This document shows positions 10,741 through 22,140 of a stretch of DNA of 64,000 nucleotides, piece after piece. Below the pieces are notes generated by a model. The model saw nothing but the letters and a program-made list of their open reading frames with translations, made no database searches and had not been told where the DNA came from. The DNA lies in the NCBI RefSeq assembly GCF_007997075.1, contig NZ_VORS01000006.1, positions 62,001 to 126,000 of the forward strand, read 5' to 3'. The position numbers were made by a program, and so were the translations under genes. This DNA is from Polaribacter sp. IC073. GTDB taxonomy: Bacteria; Bacteroidota; Bacteroidia; Flavobacteriales; Flavobacteriaceae. Within the stretch, counting starts at the first letter, position 1, and each line of letters begins with the position of its first letter.

Positions 10741-10908
10741 TTACTTCAGGTTAATAAAGAAATTCGTAAGTGTTTTTGGGTATTTTAAAACATACAAGTT
10801 TGCTATATCTAACGTCTGTTTTATCATGGTAGCATCTACAAGTACCTTTTGTTTTACAACGGGTGATACCTTCTCTTTTGGCAGCATTTTTTTAAAGGGA
10901 TTACTCAT
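10741..10908 (-). CDS. 55-aa conserved-looking small protein downstream of the ECF sigma gene
   Basis: A 55-aa reading frame with ATG at 10908, only 5 bp after the sigma-factor stop. It starts MSNPFKKMLPKEKV and continues DATMIKQTLDIANLYVLKYP, ending FFINLK. It is charged at the N-terminus and helical after that, with no membrane segment. Tiny genes of this shape often follow this sigma-factor type in flavobacteria, and the tight spacing indicates one transcript. It may modulate the sigma factor or be structural; no known domain is recognised. It is too short for many annotation cut-offs. Confidence 0.65.
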   Translation of the reverse strand: MSNPFKKMLPKEKVSPVVKQKVLVDATMIKQTLDIANLYVLKYPKTLTNFFINLK

Positions 10909-10913
10909 GGTTA

Positions 10914-11507
10914 TTATAGCGCTTCATAAAGTTTAACAACCTTTTCCTTTGCTCTTTTAACGCGCATTTTAACAGCACTTTCCCCAATATTTAAAACTTC
11001 TTTTATTTCTTTAATACTCATGTCATCTTGGTATTTCATTAATAAAATCATTTTATCCGAAGGATCAATTAAGGTCAATGCTTTTGCTAATTTAGCCGAT
11101 TTTAACTCTAATAAATCTGCATCTTCAACCTCAGCAGTAGCATCATTCTCTTTCATGCAATCTGTTACAATAGTTACTTTCTCTTTCTTTTTGTAACTAT
11201 TTCGTTGTACATAATTCACACAAAAATTATACGTAAAAGAATACAACCATGTAGAAAATTTAGAAGTGCCTTTAAAAGTTTTTAGTTTTACAAATAATCG
11301 TACAAAAACATCGTGCATTAAATCTTCTGCTTCCTCTTTATTTTTAGAGAAACTATAGCACTTTCTATATACAACAGTAGAAAAACGATCGTACAAGGTG
11401 GCAAATAATTCTGCACTATTAGTTCTAACTATTTCAAAAACTAAATCTTCATCTGTAATTTTTACGGCTATTGTATTCACTTTGGTTGTATTTATGACAC
11501 GAAACAA
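10914..11507 (-). CDS. ECF-type RNA polymerase sigma factor
   Basis: 197 aa as drawn. Region 2 is LFATLYDRFSTVVYRKCYSFSKNKEEAEDLMHDVFVRLF, with region 2.4 TSKFSTWLYSFTYNFCVNYV. Region 4 is ALTLIDPSDKMILLMKYQDDMSIKEIKEVLNIGESAVKMRVKRAKEKV. The upstream limit is a TTG (11507); a GTG at 11480 giving MNTIAVKITDEDL is a more natural start. No anti-sigma gene is adjacent; only the 55-aa gene follows in the same operon. It is divergent from rpoD. Target promoters cannot be deduced here. Confidence 0.9.
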   Translation of the reverse strand: MFRVINTTKVNTIAVKITDEDLVFEIVRTNSAELFATLYDRFSTVVYRKCYSFSKNKEEAEDLMHDVFVRLFVKLKTFKGTSKFSTWLYSFTYNFCVNYVQRNSYKKKEKVTIVTDCMKENDATAEVEDADLLELKSAKLAKALTLIDPSDKMILLMKYQDDMSIKEIKEVLNIGESAVKMRVKRAKEKVVKLYEAL

Positions 11508-11684
11508 ATAAAAACGTCACACTTAGAAAGTATAAAAAGTTAAACCGTATTTTTTCCTCGGTGAATGGTAGAAAATCATCTTTTTTTAAAAAAAAATATT
11601 TTTTTTGTAACATTCAGAGACTAGCTTACGTATAAGTAATTGTAACAAGAGTATTAATTCAAAAAAATCGTTACAGAAATTTAG

Positions 11685-12548
11685 ATGAGACAACTAAAAA
11701 TTACCAAGCAGGTTACAAATAGAGAAACTGCATCGTTAGATAAATATCTACAAGAAATTGGAAAAGTAGACTTAATTACTGCTGATGAAGAGGTAGAATT
11801 GGCACAGCTTATTAAAGCTGGTGATCAAAGAGCTTTAGAGAAATTAACGAAGGCCAATTTAAGGTTTGTGGTGTCTGTTGCAAAACAATACCAAAATCAA
11901 GGATTAACATTACCCGATTTAATAAACGAAGGAAACTTAGGTTTAATTAAAGCAGCAAAACGTTTTGATGAAACTAGGGGTTTTAAATTTATATCTTATG
12001 CTGTTTGGTGGATTCGTCAATCGATCTTACAAGCCTTAGCAGAACAATCTAGAATTGTACGTTTGCCGTTAAATAAAATTGGTTCTATCAATAAAATTAA
12101 CAAAATGTACGCTTTCTTAGAGCAAGAAAATGAGCGCCCACCAAGTGCAGAAGAAATTGCTAAGAAATTAGACATGACGGTGAATGACGTAAAAGAATCT
12201 ATGAAGAATTCTGGGCGTCACGTATCTATGGATGCGCCTTTAATTGAAGGTGAAGATTCTAACTTATATGATGTTTTAAACTCTGGAGAATCTCCAAATC
12301 CTGACAGAAAATTATTACACGAATCTTTAAGAATCGAAATTAATAGAGCTTTAGAAACACTAACCCCACGTGAGGCAGATGTTGTCAAATTATATTTTGG
12401 TTTAGGTGAGCACCAACCAATGACTTTAGAAGAAATTGGTGAAACGTTCGATTTAACTCGTGAGCGTGTTCGTCAAATTAAAGAAAAAGCAATTAGAAGA
12501 TTAAAACACACTTCTAGATCTAAAATTTTAATGACCTATTTAGGCTAA
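11685..12548 (+). CDS. rpoD: Primary RNA polymerase sigma factor RpoD (short Bacteroidetes form)
   Basis: 287 aa, the usual short form in Bacteroidetes, which lack most of region 1. It shows region 1.2 ([25 protein letters not shown]), region 2 ([34 protein letters not shown] and [15 protein letters not shown]), region 3, and region 4 ([15 protein letters not shown] and [27 protein letters not shown]). This factor recognises the TTTG/TAnnTTTG promoters seen across the window. It is monocistronic and ends at a hairpin terminator at 12615-12652. Confidence 0.97.
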   Translation: MRQLKITKQVTNRETASLDKYLQEIGKVDLITADEEVELAQLIKAGDQRALEKLTKANLRFVVSVAKQYQNQGLTLPDLINEGNLGLIKAAKRFDETRGFKFISYAVWWIRQSILQALAEQSRIVRLPLNKIGSINKINKMYAFLEQENERPPSAEEIAKKLDMTVNDVKESMKNSGRHVSMDAPLIEGEDSNLYDVLNSGESPNPDRKLLHESLRIEINRALETLTPREADVVKLYFGLGEHQPMTLEEIGETFDLTRERVRQIKEKAIRRLKHTSRSKILMTYLG

Positions 12549-12614
12549 TGGTAGCAGACCATTTTAAGCATTTCACTCATACCAAATAATAACAAATTAT
12601 AAGTATGACTATTT

Positions 12615-12652
12615 TATAAAAACTCTCGAATTTATTTTTGGGAGTTTTTTTT
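12615..12652 (+). terminator. Intrinsic terminator after rpoD
   Basis: AAAACTCTC...GGGAGTTTT with one mismatch, followed by a run of T. Confidence 0.75.
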
Positions 12653-12656
12653 ATTT

Positions 12657-12744
12657 GAAGCTATTTCCTGCTTTCACTACTCGCTTTTTTTATCCTAAAA
12701 AGGAATAAAAAAGAGCTCAAACAAACCGTTCAATCAGGGCTAAA
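12657..12744 (+). repeat. Dispersed 3' palindromic repeat, copy A (downstream of rpoD)
   Basis: Starts GAAGCTATTTCCTGCTTTC, contains an inner palindrome around TTTTTATCC and GGAATAAAAA, and ends GAGCTCAAACAAACCGTTC...AGGGCT. Related copies are at 54560-54648 and 60916-60990, in the opposite genome orientation. In all three cases the copy lies 3' of a gene and points the same way as that gene. Repeats of this general style occur in other flavobacterial genomes; their role is unknown. Confidence 0.8.
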
Positions 12745-12973
12745 ACTATTGGCCTGTTTAAAGCTTCTTTGCATATTTTAGAAAACTCTATTTAAGAAAC
12801 AAATAGCATTTGGCAGCAACTTTCCCTTAATTTAAAAATATTAAAACACATAAATCTACGCATCTATATAAAACGGTAAACTAAGACAGAATAAAAAATT
12901 ACCTTCTCATTCTTTCTTACCATAACGAATTAATTATCTTTGCAAAATAAAATCACAACACAACAACAGACAA
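12745..12973 (+). promoter_or_regulatory. rpe promoter region
   Basis: An exact -7 element TATCTTTG lies at 12935-12942, 31 bp before the rpe ATG. The rest of the interval is AT-rich with no other structure seen. Confidence 0.65.
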
Positions 12974-13630
12974 ATGAGTAATTTAATTGCACCTTCAATT
13001 TTAGCAGCAGATTTTGCTAACTTACAAAGAGACATCGAAATGGTAAACAATAGTGAAGCAGATTGGTTTCATATTGATATTATGGATGGCGTTTTTGTAC
13101 CAAACATTTCTTTTGGAATGCCCGTTTTAAAAGCAATTGCTAAACACGCTACCAAAACAATAGATGTTCATTTAATGATTGTAAACCCAGATCAATACAT
13201 TCAAACATTTGCAGATTTAGGCGCAAATATTTTAACGGTACATTATGAAGCGTGTACGCATTTGCACAGAACAATTCAGGCAATAAAAGCTGCCGGAATG
13301 AAAGCTGGTGTTGCCTTAAACCCACATACGCCAATTGCCGTTTTAGAAGACGTTATTAAAGACTTAGATTTGGTGTGTATTATGAGTGTAAACCCTGGTT
13401 TTGGCGGACAGTCATTCATAGAAAACACCTATAGAAAAGTAAGTCAATTAAGACATTTAATCGATTTTACAGCGTCTAATTGTCAAATAGAAATAGATGG
13501 TGGTGTTACAGACTTAAATGCAAATGCATTAATTGAAGCTGGTGCAAATGTACTAGTGGCGGGAAGTTATGTTTTTGGTTCTGAAGATCCAACAGCAACA
13601 ATTGCAGATTTAAAAAATATAATCGAATAA
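12974..13630 (+). CDS. rpe: Ribulose-phosphate 3-epimerase
   Basis: 218 aa, standard TIM-barrel length. Motifs: LIAPSILAADFANL at the N-terminus, FHIDIMDGVFVPNISFG (metal-binding His and Asp), VHLMIVNPDQYI, CIMSVNPGFGGQSFI (phosphate/metal region) and IEIDGGV (catalytic Asp). It interconverts ribulose-5-phosphate and xylulose-5-phosphate in the pentose phosphate pathway. The next gene begins on the base directly after its stop codon. Confidence 0.97.
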   Translation: MSNLIAPSILAADFANLQRDIEMVNNSEADWFHIDIMDGVFVPNISFGMPVLKAIAKHATKTIDVHLMIVNPDQYIQTFADLGANILTVHYEACTHLHRTIQAIKAAGMKAGVALNPHTPIAVLEDVIKDLDLVCIMSVNPGFGGQSFIENTYRKVSQLRHLIDFTASNCQIEIDGGVTDLNANALIEAGANVLVAGSYVFGSEDPTATIADLKNIIE

Positions 13631-14986
13631 TTGTTATACACAGTTGTCGACATAGAAACTACAGGAAATGGATATAAAGGTTCTAAAATAACCGAAATAT
13701 CCATTTTTGTTTTTGATGGAAAAGTAGTTGTAGATGAGTTTACTTCTTTGGTAAATCCAGAACAAAACATTCCTGCTTTTATTACCAATCTTACAGGCAT
13801 TACAAATGCCATGGTAAGAACTGCACCTAAATTTTATGAAATAGCAAAAAAGGTAGAAGAAATTACCAAAGACACCATTTTTGTAGCACATAATGTAAAC
13901 TTCGATTATAATATTATTTACGAAGAATTTAAAAACTTAGGATTCTCTTTTAAGCGAAAAAAACTCTGCACCGTTCGTTTGTCAAGAAAAATAATTCCTG
14001 GTTTAAGTTCTTACAGCCTAGGAAATATTTGTACTTCAGAAAATATTCCTATAAACGGAAGACACAGAGCAAAAGGAGATGCAGAAGCAACCACAGAATT
14101 ATTTAGAAGATTAATAGAAAGAGATGATAATTTCACCATCAATTCATTTTTAAATCCGAAATCTAGACAAGCAACCTTACCTCCTCTTTTAGATAAAAAA
14201 GTAGTTGATGGTTTACCAGAAACCTTTGGCGTTTATTATTTTAAGAATTTAGCAAAAGAGGTTATTTATGTTGGTAAGGCAAACAATATAAAGCAACGTG
14301 TGATCAGTCATTTTTATGACAAAAAGAAAAAAGAGCAAAATATGTGCATGGAAACTGCAGATATTTCTTTTACAAAAACAGGTAGCGAACTATTAGCGCT
14401 TTTGCACGAATCTGCAGAAATAAAGCATATCTATCCGAAATTTAACAGAGCACAACGTAGGGCTGGTGAAGCCATTGGCTTATTTTCTTATGAAGATCAA
14501 AAAGGCATTATTCATTTAGCATACAATCGTTTAAAATTAGCGCCAAACCCTATGATGAAATACTACACTGTTTCAGAATGTAGAAATCATTTAGAGGCTT
14601 TATGTACAGAATTTGAGTTGTGTCCTAAATATTGTCACTTACAAACCAATGTTTCTAGCTGTTTTCACTATCAACTTAAAGAATGTAAAGGTATTTGTTG
14701 CGATAAAGAAACAGTAGCAGCTTATAACAAACGTGTAAAATCAGCGATCAATTCAGTAGGTATTGGGGCTGAAAACTTAGTCATTAAAGAAAAAGGAAGA
14801 ACTAAAAATGAGGTTGGTTTTGCTTTAATTTTAGACGGAATTTACAAAGGTTTCGGGTATGTAGAAACTCTGCAATCTCAACAACTAGAAAACCCAGAAG
14901 ATTACCAATTTTTTGTAGCACCTAAAAAAGACAATAGAGATGTTCAGAGAATTATTGCTGCTTATTTAAAGAAAAAAGAGGTTTAA
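13631..14986 (+). CDS. DnaQ-like 3'-5' exonuclease fused to GIY-YIG nuclease domain
   Basis: 451 aa with a TTG start immediately after the rpe stop. Residues about 3-165 are a DEDDh exonuclease domain (VVDIETTGNGYKGSKITEI with DxE; FVAHNVNFDYNIIYEEF; HRAKGDAEATTELF). Residues about 195-275 are a GIY-YIG domain like that of UvrC (GVYYFKNLAKEVIYVGKANNIKQRVISHF). The Cys-rich part that follows (CPKYCHLQ, CFHYQLKECKGICC) resembles the UvrC/Cho middle region and could bind a metal. It is therefore a Cho-like fusion, probably in DNA repair. Coupled translation with rpe looks positional rather than functional. Confidence 0.88.
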   Translation: MLYTVVDIETTGNGYKGSKITEISIFVFDGKVVVDEFTSLVNPEQNIPAFITNLTGITNAMVRTAPKFYEIAKKVEEITKDTIFVAHNVNFDYNIIYEEFKNLGFSFKRKKLCTVRLSRKIIPGLSSYSLGNICTSENIPINGRHRAKGDAEATTELFRRLIERDDNFTINSFLNPKSRQATLPPLLDKKVVDGLPETFGVYYFKNLAKEVIYVGKANNIKQRVISHFYDKKKKEQNMCMETADISFTKTGSELLALLHESAEIKHIYPKFNRAQRRAGEAIGLFSYEDQKGIIHLAYNRLKLAPNPMMKYYTVSECRNHLEALCTEFELCPKYCHLQTNVSSCFHYQLKECKGICCDKETVAAYNKRVKSAINSVGIGAENLVIKEKGRTKNEVGFALILDGIYKGFGYVETLQSQQLENPEDYQFFVAPKKDNRDVQRIIAAYLKKKEV

Positions 14987-15283
14987 AGACAGCTCCTTAC
15001 AATGCTCACAAATACAATTGAGATAGCAATCATTAATTTTAAAACCTCCTTTAGTGAAAGTGTAATTAATAACTCTAGGAATAACAGTTCTAAATACCTA
15101 ATACTTCAGAAATATCTAAAACAGCACAAACAGCTACAGAATCTATAGTTCTAATTAATAAAAATACAGTTACTGTTATTATCTAGTTTTTTTTGTAAGT
15201 TACCCCTATTAAATGTGACTTTAAACAAGTATTGGTGTCTTAACTGATACACCATAAAAAATGATTACTTTTGTACTCTTAAA
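14987..15283 (+). other. 297-bp gap upstream of the giant T9SS gene, with promoter and a small open frame
   Basis: Contains TGGTGT-N10-ACACCA (15233-15254), an inverted repeat that could be an operator, and an exact -7 element TACTTTTG at 15266-15273. A 48-codon frame starts at ATG 15002 (MLTNTIEIAIINFK) and stops at 15148. A second frame just after it, without a start, reads NTSEISKTAQTATESIVLIN. These may be remnants or chance; not called as genes. Confidence 0.5.
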
Positions 15284-18200
15284 ATGTTTCTTATCATGAT
15301 TAAATATGTAAAAGAAACGAAGATATCTGGGGGGATACTTCGTTTTAATCTGCATACCCAATTAATCCTATTCTTATTTTTAGGGTTGTTCATCTCATTT
15401 TCAACTGCTGCACAATCAAGTATAGATTGGTCTACAGCAAGTTGGACGAATGGAAATACAACGGGTACAATACCTTTAACCGTGCCTGCTGGGTACAAGG
15501 CAGAATCTGTTACTATTTCTGTAACCCATAATGCCGCAGATGGTGTTCTTTTAAATAGGGTTTTTGATGATGACTCACCTAATATAGATTATGCTACAAA
15601 TGGTAGTTTTGGGGGAATAGATGACTTTGGTATTAACTTTAACCCTGCTTATTTTAGACAGAATGCAAACTCACCAGTAACTATTAAACTTACATTTAGT
15701 TCACCTATTAAAAACCTTGTTTTTAATGTTTCAGATGTAGATTATTCTAACGGTAGAATAGATCGAGTATATGTTACAAGTAATGCAGGAGATCCTGCAT
15801 CTATAACGAGAGTAAATACATCCAATTCAACCATAGCAACAATTTCAAATAATAATACTATTACATCCTCTGCAGCAAAAGGAGACTCTACAAACGATAA
15901 CCTTGGTTCTGCTTTGGTTAATTTTGGTTCAAAAGTTATCGAAGAAGTTACAATAACGTATTCAGATTCTGGAGAAACATACCGTGCAAGAGGTATTGGT
16001 CTTTTTGGTGCTTTTACTGTTAGTTCTCCTGCAACAATAAATGCAATTACAGATAACGGTGGTGCTATAAATGAGAACATTGGAGGTGTAGCAGTAAAAA
16101 ATGTACGCTCTAATGATATTTTTAAAAACACTACAGCAACAAACAATAATACAGTTTTAACTTCAGTAAACTCAACACATCCAGGTATTACTTTAGACAC
16201 TTCTACAGGTGCCGTTAACGTTTCTGCAGCAGTTCCTGCCGGAAATTATACTTTAAAGTATAAGATTTGCGAATCCTCGTTAGTAACAAACTGCAGTACA
16301 GCAACCGTAACAATTCCTGTTATAAAAAAATTAGATTCTGATGGTGATGGTGTTCTAGATGCTACAGATTTAGATTCTGATAATGATGGGATTTTAGACC
16401 GTGCACCTTGTGGCAACATAGATATTTTTGGTAATTTTGGTACTAACACTAGTCTTAGTGCTTCTAATAATGGAAACAAAACAATTTCTGGAGGAACCGC
16501 TAATTTTACTTTCTCTAAAAACGGAACTAGTTTAGAAACTCGAAATTTAAATGCTTCTGGCCAACAAGGTCCCATCTTTTATTTTAATGGCAATAGTGGT
16601 GACAATGCTAGTATAAACACTACTTTTTCTCCGAATATACATAGCGTACAATTTAAACTAGCAGATTTTGATGAAGATGAAATTGCTACTGTAACTATTT
16701 ATGATGAAAATAATGCATTAATAAACCTTACCGGAAAACCTGGTATAACCGTAGGTTCTCAAATAACGCAATCTGGTGCTAACGGACAAATATTTACAAC
16801 AAATAGTGGTGCAAGTGATACTTCTGGAGATTTTGTTTCTTCAGATGCCGTTGGTTCTGTTCTATTTAACCTAGGAGACCAAGTAGTAAGTAGAGTTTCG
16901 GTTAAAATAGAACATACTACGGGTTCCTCTATTCGTTATACAGAAATTAAGTATTGTGTGGGTGCTCTTGTACCTAATGAAGGGCGCTGTACACCTACTC
17001 CTATTGCTGGTAATAATGGTTTTTCTGCCTCTCAAATAATAGCAAAAGTAAAAGATCCTGATAAAGCAATTGATGGTATAAGTGGTAATGGTAAGGGAGC
17101 GAAATTAGAAGATGATAATGCTACAATGGAGGTAGTACTAAGAAGCGGTTCTGAAGCAGTTGCAGCGGGTACAGTAATCTCTATAGAAGCTAAAACAAAA
17201 AAATTAAGTGCAAATAATGTAATGTTTGTTACAGAATCTACAGATGGAACTACATTTGTAAATGAACAGCCATTCACATTTGCCACTAAAGATAAGTATG
17301 ACACTAAACGTTATACTTTATCTACCAATGCTACACATTTAAGAATAAGATATCAATTAGATGATGATAAATTAGAAATAGACAATGTAAGTTACCCCGA
17401 TTTTAAAGCTCCTTGTTTTACAAGTAGAGACACAGACAAAGACGGTGTACCAGATTATTTAGATTTAGATTCAGACAATGACGGCATACCAGATGTGATT
17501 GAAGCAGGTGGTATTGATAATAATCACGATGGTCTTGCAGATGGTAGTCAAGGTGGTTCTGGCGCAACTATAGGAGTTCCTGCTTCTGCTGGTACTGGTT
17601 TAACCCCACCAGACACAGATGGAGACGGTATTTACGACTATTTAGACATCGATTCTGATAATGACGGTATACCAGATAATATAGAAGCACAAACTTCTGC
17701 TGGTTATATTGCTCCTAGTGGTGTTGGTACCGCAATGACAGATACTAACAACAACGGTTTAGATGATAATTATGAAGCCAACGGAACTGTAGGTTTTGTT
17801 CCTGTAAACACAGATAGCACCAATGATATAATTCCAGATTATTTAGATTTAGATTCAGATAATGACGGAATACCAGATATTAAAGAAAACGGAGACTTTA
17901 GTAATATTGCTTCTGGTAAAGATACAGATGGTGATGGTTTAGATGATGCATTTGATGACAATGATGACTCTGCTAACGCAGGTTATACAGTAAATGACGG
18001 TGTGGGTCTAGGGAACAAGGTTACAGATGCAGCTTCACTTAAAGCAGCCTTCGGAGACGAGGATAATAATTTTGCTCCAGGTGCTGGTGATGTAGATTAC
18101 AGAGATTTTAAAGATGTAGATAATGATGGGGTTGCAGACTTTTATGATATAGATGATGATAACGATGGAATACTAGATACTACAGAAAATTTACTTTGTA

Positions 18201-21200
18201 ATGAAACCTTAAATTATGAGTTTTATGATCGTGTCCCAAGCGGAAATACAGTAGACAACATTCCAACAACAGGTGCTGACGGTGTAGGAAATGTATCCAA
18301 TTTCGAAGTGACATTTTTACAAAATATTGTGACTCCAAAAGATGATGAAACCTATAGTATTAGGTATTTTGGATATATAGATATTGCTGTAACGGATACG
18401 TACACTTTTTACTTAAATTCAGACGATGGATCAAAGCTCTTCATCGACGGAAATGAAGTAGTAGATTATGATGGCTTACATGGCGCAGGTGGTTTTGTTT
18501 CTGGCACTCCTACTCTGTTAGATTCTGGCTTACATGAAATTGTAGTTTTATTTTTTGAACGCACAGGTGGTCATTCTTTAAATGTTCAATATTCTAACTC
18601 TTCTTTTAATCGGCGAGATGTTCCTTTCTCTATTTTATCACCTGTTACTTGTGATAATGACGGTGATGGCATTCCTAATCAATTCGATTTAGATTCAGAT
18701 AATGACGGTATTCCAGACAACATCGAAGCGCAAGCCACCGTAGGTTATACAGCACCTGCTGGTGTAGATGCAGATTTAGATGGTTTAGATGATGCTTATG
18801 ACACAACTCCTAACGGTACAGTAGATGGTGCTGGTTCATTAGGTATTATTCCTATTAACACAGATGCAATAGCAGCTGTTGGCTCAGATACAGTGCCAGA
18901 TTATTTAGATTTAGATGCAGATGCAGATGGTATTTTTGATATTATAGAATCTGGTAGTGGTCTTACAGATACTGCAGGTGGTGCAGACGGTAGAACCGAT
19001 GGTGATGTTGGGGCAAATGGTTTAGACAATACTTTAGATAATGGAGACAATTACGTAGATGTAAATGGAAGTTTTGACGATACACAAGCAGATAACTTTA
19101 CAGATAGTGATGGTGATGTATTAACAATTGGTGATGTAGATTACAGAGATGCGACAGATGATGGGATTCCTATGATAACACAAACCTATCAATTAGGTGA
19201 TGAAAAGTGGATAGAGGTTACAAATATTCATGCCACTAAGAGTATTGCTGCGAACTTGATTAAAGTTCAATTATATGCAACACTAGGTAATAAAACAGGC
19301 ATTCCTCCTACCACTACTTTTACTTTTAATGACATACTGCCTGCTGGTGAGTCCATTTTATTTAGAAACTCCGCTAATAAAACTGTTACTAATTATGATG
19401 CATCTGAAGTTACCAGAGTAATAACAGACGATGCTTTAACAAATTTGGCAGGTGCTAATGATATGATTACTTTATCTTCTAAAAACGATATTTTATCTTA
19501 TGAATATAGATATGATGTAATTGAGGCTTTTGCAGACAAAACATCGTACGTAAGAATAGATGAAACTTTAGTACCGAGTAAAACCTACACAACTAGTGAA
19601 TGGATTGTTTTTATAGATGATGCTTTAAACCCTTATTCATATTTAACGGGTACTGCAGAAAGACATCCTCATGCTCCTTTAATTTCAGAAATAGAAGGCT
19701 CTAATACAGATGCAAACACATACTTAGGTTTACATAGAGTTGCCAAAACAGAAAGAACAGGTAGTGGCTGGAATAATGGTTATCCTGATAGATCTAGATA
19801 CGTAGTTATAAGTGAAAACTATGAACATACAGGGGCTAACTTTAGTGCACGTAAATTAGAAGTAAAAGATTCAAATATTTTATCAATAGACAATCAACTA
19901 TTAGTAGTAACAAACAACATAAATATTGCTACAGATGCAGAAATTCGTATGATTGGTAAAAGCCAGTTAATACAAACACATACAGGACCAGCAGATATTT
20001 CTGGAAATGGAAAACTATACATAGAGCAAAAATCTGATTTAGAGAATGTTTATAGATACAACTATATGAGTTCTCCTGTAACAAGTTTAGGCGCAACTAC
20101 GTACAGTGTAGAAAGTGTATTAAAAGACGGTACCAACCCTGTTAGCCATAATGGTGTTGTTGGCCAAAGTGCAACAGACATTGCAAGAGATATTAATTTT
20201 ATTGGTGGCTATGACGGTAGTACAGGCACACCAATTAATATTGCAGAGCATTGGATTTATACTTTTGCAAGTGCAATGGGTAATAGAGCTGGTTATATAC
20301 AAAAGTTTAAAAGTGGTACAATAGCAGCAGCAGATGGTTTTATCTTTAAAGGTCCAGGAGTTACACAAAACTACACATTTGTAGGAAACCCTAACGATGG
20401 AAATTACGAAACAGAAATTGGCCCAAATGATTCTTATTTGATTGGAAATCCATTTCCTTCTGCTTTAAACGGAGTGAAATTTCTTAAAGACAATCTTAGT
20501 TCTATAGACGGTAGTTTGTATTTCTGGGATCATGTAGGTGAAGAAGATACAGCATCTAACACAAGTGGCCATAATTATAAGGGGTATGTTGGTGGCTATG
20601 CTACTTTAAATCTTTCTATGGCTGTATCTGCAACATCTTCAGCTGTTTCTGTTGGAGCTTTTAGCATTACATTAGAGGCTGAAAACACTATAAACACCGG
20701 CTCATTAATAACAGACGCGGATAAAAAACTAGTGCGGTTAATTACAGATGGTGCTTTTATAGATTTTAATTCTATTACAAGAGCTACAGACGTTATTTAC
20801 GTAAATTACAAGTCTGCTTCTGGTAAAACATTAAGACTTATAGTAAATGGCAACTCTGTAGGTTCTTATGATTTACCGGCAAGCGCTAACTATACCCAAT
20901 TTACTATTAACAAGTGTCTTACGGTAGGCACCACTATTAAATTAGAATCTATAGATACGAATCGTATTGACATAGATAATATTGTAATGAGTGATGATGA
21001 CGGTGATATTTCTTGTGCCCCTTCTACTGGTACAGATAGTTCAAAATACAAAACCCCAGGAAGTTACATTCCCGTAGGTCAAGGTTTCTTTATTGGTACA
21101 AATATTAATGGAGGCCCAATTGTATTTAACAATAGTCAAAGAGAATATAAAACTACTGAAACATCAGAGTCTGTATTCTTTAAATCTACTAAGAAGACCA

Positions 21201-21934
21201 AAGACGAAGTTCAAAATAAAGACGATGCAAACAGATTGCCTTTACTTAAATTAGGAATGGATTTCATAAGTGATAACGGAACCTCTTTACATCGCCAGAT
21301 TGGAGTATCTTTTAGCCCTAACAATACTTTTAATTATGAAAAAGGATATGATAGCGAAATATATGATTTAGGTGCAACAGACATGTATTGGAAATTTGCA
21401 ACCAGTGAGAGCAAGTATACAATTGCTGGTATAGAAGCTTTTTCTGATCAATTAGAAATACCTTTCGAAATTACAATGAACTATACTGGAACCATTATTT
21501 TAACAATTGATGATACCAATAAATTAAATAACAACATATACATTAAAGATAAATTACAAAATAAGACATCTCTAATAACCGATAATAAGGTTGCTTTACA
21601 ATTAAACCAAGGTAAATACTCAGATAGATTTGCAATTGTTTTTAAAGAAGAGAAAGTACTCGCTACAGAAGACTTTAACAACCCTTTAAATACTGAAATT
21701 TTAGTATTTTTAGATAAGGATAACAATGAACTCGTTATTGAAAACAAAAATAACTTACATATAGAAAAAGTTGTTTTGTTTAATTTATTAGGTCAAAAAA
21801 CGAAGAGTTGGAACACTATTGAACCTCAAGTAGAAAATAGGTTAAAGGTTAAAAACTTAGCCAATGCTGTTTATATTGTAAACATAAAAACAACCAAAGG
21901 GATCATCAGTAAAAAGGTGTTATATCATAAATAA
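15284..21934 (+). CDS. Giant secreted T9SS-dependent multidomain surface protein (TSP3, PA14, lamin-tail-like, CBM6-like)
   Basis: 2216 aa. A hydrophobic signal segment (about residues 25-43) ends TAAQ. Two beta-sandwich 'choice-of-anchor' style domains lie at about 44-245 and 375-560. Thrombospondin type-3 calcium repeats (DxDxDG) sit at about 350-373, 716-970 and 1120-1290, and a PA14-like domain at 970-1120 ([16 protein letters not shown]). A lamin-tail-like domain follows at about 1295-1460 ([10 protein letters not shown]). A CBM6-like segment is at about 1790-1905 ([10 protein letters not shown]...IDIDNIVM). A type A T9SS sorting domain ends the chain ([14 protein letters not shown], then [22 protein letters not shown]). 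It is probably an adhesin or glycan-binding protein on the cell surface. With the -7 element at 15266-15273, the ATG at 15296 is an alternative start. The second half is homologous to that of the protein at 30184-34908. Confidence 0.85.
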   Translation: MFLIMIKYVKETKISGGILRFNLHTQLILFLFLGLFISFSTAAQSSIDWSTASWTNGNTTGTIPLTVPAGYKAESVTISVTHNAADGVLLNRVFDDDSPNIDYATNGSFGGIDDFGINFNPAYFRQNANSPVTIKLTFSSPIKNLVFNVSDVDYSNGRIDRVYVTSNAGDPASITRVNTSNSTIATISNNNTITSSAAKGDSTNDNLGSALVNFGSKVIEEVTITYSDSGETYRARGIGLFGAFTVSSPATINAITDNGGAINENIGGVAVKNVRSNDIFKNTTATNNNTVLTSVNSTHPGITLDTSTGAVNVSAAVPAGNYTLKYKICESSLVTNCSTATVTIPVIKKLDSDGDGVLDATDLDSDNDGILDRAPCGNIDIFGNFGTNTSLSASNNGNKTISGGTANFTFSKNGTSLETRNLNASGQQGPIFYFNGNSGDNASINTTFSPNIHSVQFKLADFDEDEIATVTIYDENNALINLTGKPGITVGSQITQSGANGQIFTTNSGASDTSGDFVSSDAVGSVLFNLGDQVVSRVSVKIEHTTGSSIRYTEIKYCVGALVPNEGRCTPTPIAGNNGFSASQIIAKVKDPDKAIDGISGNGKGAKLEDDNATMEVVLRSGSEAVAAGTVISIEAKTKKLSANNVMFVTESTDGTTFVNEQPFTFATKDKYDTKRYTLSTNATHLRIRYQLDDDKLEIDNVSYPDFKAPCFTSRDTDKDGVPDYLDLDSDNDGIPDVIEAGGIDNNHDGLADGSQGGSGATIGVPASAGTGLTPPDTDGDGIYDYLDIDSDNDGIPDNIEAQTSAGYIAPSGVGTAMTDTNNNGLDDNYEANGTVGFVPVNTDSTNDIIPDYLDLDSDNDGIPDIKENGDFSNIASGKDTDGDGLDDAFDDNDDSANAGYTVNDGVGLGNKVTDAASLKAAFGDEDNNFAPGAGDVDYRDFKDVDNDGVADFYDIDDDNDGILDTTENLLCNETLNYEFYDRVPSGNTVDNIPTTGADGVGNVSNFEVTFLQNIVTPKDDETYSIRYFGYIDIAVTDTYTFYLNSDDGSKLFIDGNEVVDYDGLHGAGGFVSGTPTLLDSGLHEIVVLFFERTGGHSLNVQYSNSSFNRRDVPFSILSPVTCDNDGDGIPNQFDLDSDNDGIPDNIEAQATVGYTAPAGVDADLDGLDDAYDTTPNGTVDGAGSLGIIPINTDAIAAVGSDTVPDYLDLDADADGIFDIIESGSGLTDTAGGADGRTDGDVGANGLDNTLDNGDNYVDVNGSFDDTQADNFTDSDGDVLTIGDVDYRDATDDGIPMITQTYQLGDEKWIEVTNIHATKSIAANLIKVQLYATLGNKTGIPPTTTFTFNDILPAGESILFRNSANKTVTNYDASEVTRVITDDALTNLAGANDMITLSSKNDILSYEYRYDVIEAFADKTSYVRIDETLVPSKTYTTSEWIVFIDDALNPYSYLTGTAERHPHAPLISEIEGSNTDANTYLGLHRVAKTERTGSGWNNGYPDRSRYVVISENYEHTGANFSARKLEVKDSNILSIDNQLLVVTNNINIATDAEIRMIGKSQLIQTHTGPADISGNGKLYIEQKSDLENVYRYNYMSSPVTSLGATTYSVESVLKDGTNPVSHNGVVGQSATDIARDINFIGGYDGSTGTPINIAEHWIYTFASAMGNRAGYIQKFKSGTIAAADGFIFKGPGVTQNYTFVGNPNDGNYETEIGPNDSYLIGNPFPSALNGVKFLKDNLSSIDGSLYFWDHVGEEDTASNTSGHNYKGYVGGYATLNLSMAVSATSSAVSVGAFSITLEAENTINTGSLITDADKKLVRLITDGAFIDFNSITRATDVIYVNYKSASGKTLRLIVNGNSVGSYDLPASANYTQFTINKCLTVGTTIKLESIDTNRIDIDNIVMSDDDGDISCAPSTGTDSSKYKTPGSYIPVGQGFFIGTNINGGPIVFNNSQREYKTTETSESVFFKSTKKTKDEVQNKDDANRLPLLKLGMDFISDNGTSLHRQIGVSFSPNNTFNYEKGYDSEIYDLGATDMYWKFATSESKYTIAGIEAFSDQLEIPFEITMNYTGTIILTIDDTNKLNNNIYIKDKLQNKTSLITDNKVALQLNQGKYSDRFAIVFKEEKVLATEDFNNPLNTEILVFLDKDNNELVIENKNNLHIEKVVLFNLLGQKTKSWNTIEPQVENRLKVKNLANAVYIVNIKTTKGIISKKVLYHK

Positions 21935-21979
21935 TGAATGCCACCTCTTTATTACTTCAAATTATTGAAGTAATTGTAT

Positions 21980-22026
21980 AAAAAAAGGAAAGTCAAACTT
22001 ATATAAGTTTGACTTTCCTTTTTTTA
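21980..22026. terminator. Bidirectional terminator between the giant gene and tRNA-Arg
   Basis: GGAAAGTCAAACTT-ATAT-AAGTTTGACTTTCC is a perfect 14-bp stem flanked by A-runs on the left and T-runs on the right, so it can work for both strands. Confidence 0.9.
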
Positions 22027-22031
22027 TGCAG

Positions 22032-22105
22032 TGACCACGAAGGGATTCGAACCCCCAACCATCAGAGCCGAAATCTGATATTCTATCCAGTTGAACTACG
22101 TAGCC
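22032..22105 (-). tRNA. tRNA-Arg (anticodon TCG)
   Basis: Read on the minus strand. The acceptor stem is GGCTACG with CGTGGTC (two G-U pairs), followed by discriminator A and no encoded CCA. The anticodon stem TCAGA/TCTGA encloses the loop TTTCGGC, giving anticodon TCG. The T-loop is TTCGAAT. A -7 element (TACCTTTG on the minus strand, 22121-22128) lies just upstream. The anticodon was read by eye, not by a folding program. Confidence 0.9.
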
Positions 22106-22140
22106 ATTTAATAACTTCCGCAAAGGTAAGAATCTTTAAT

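Noticed and set aside
17430..19160. Tandem DNA repeats in the giant gene that could look like a CRISPR array or minisatellite
   Set aside because: They are in-frame codons for thrombospondin type-3 calcium repeats (DxDxDG), with variable spacing and protein-level conservation.
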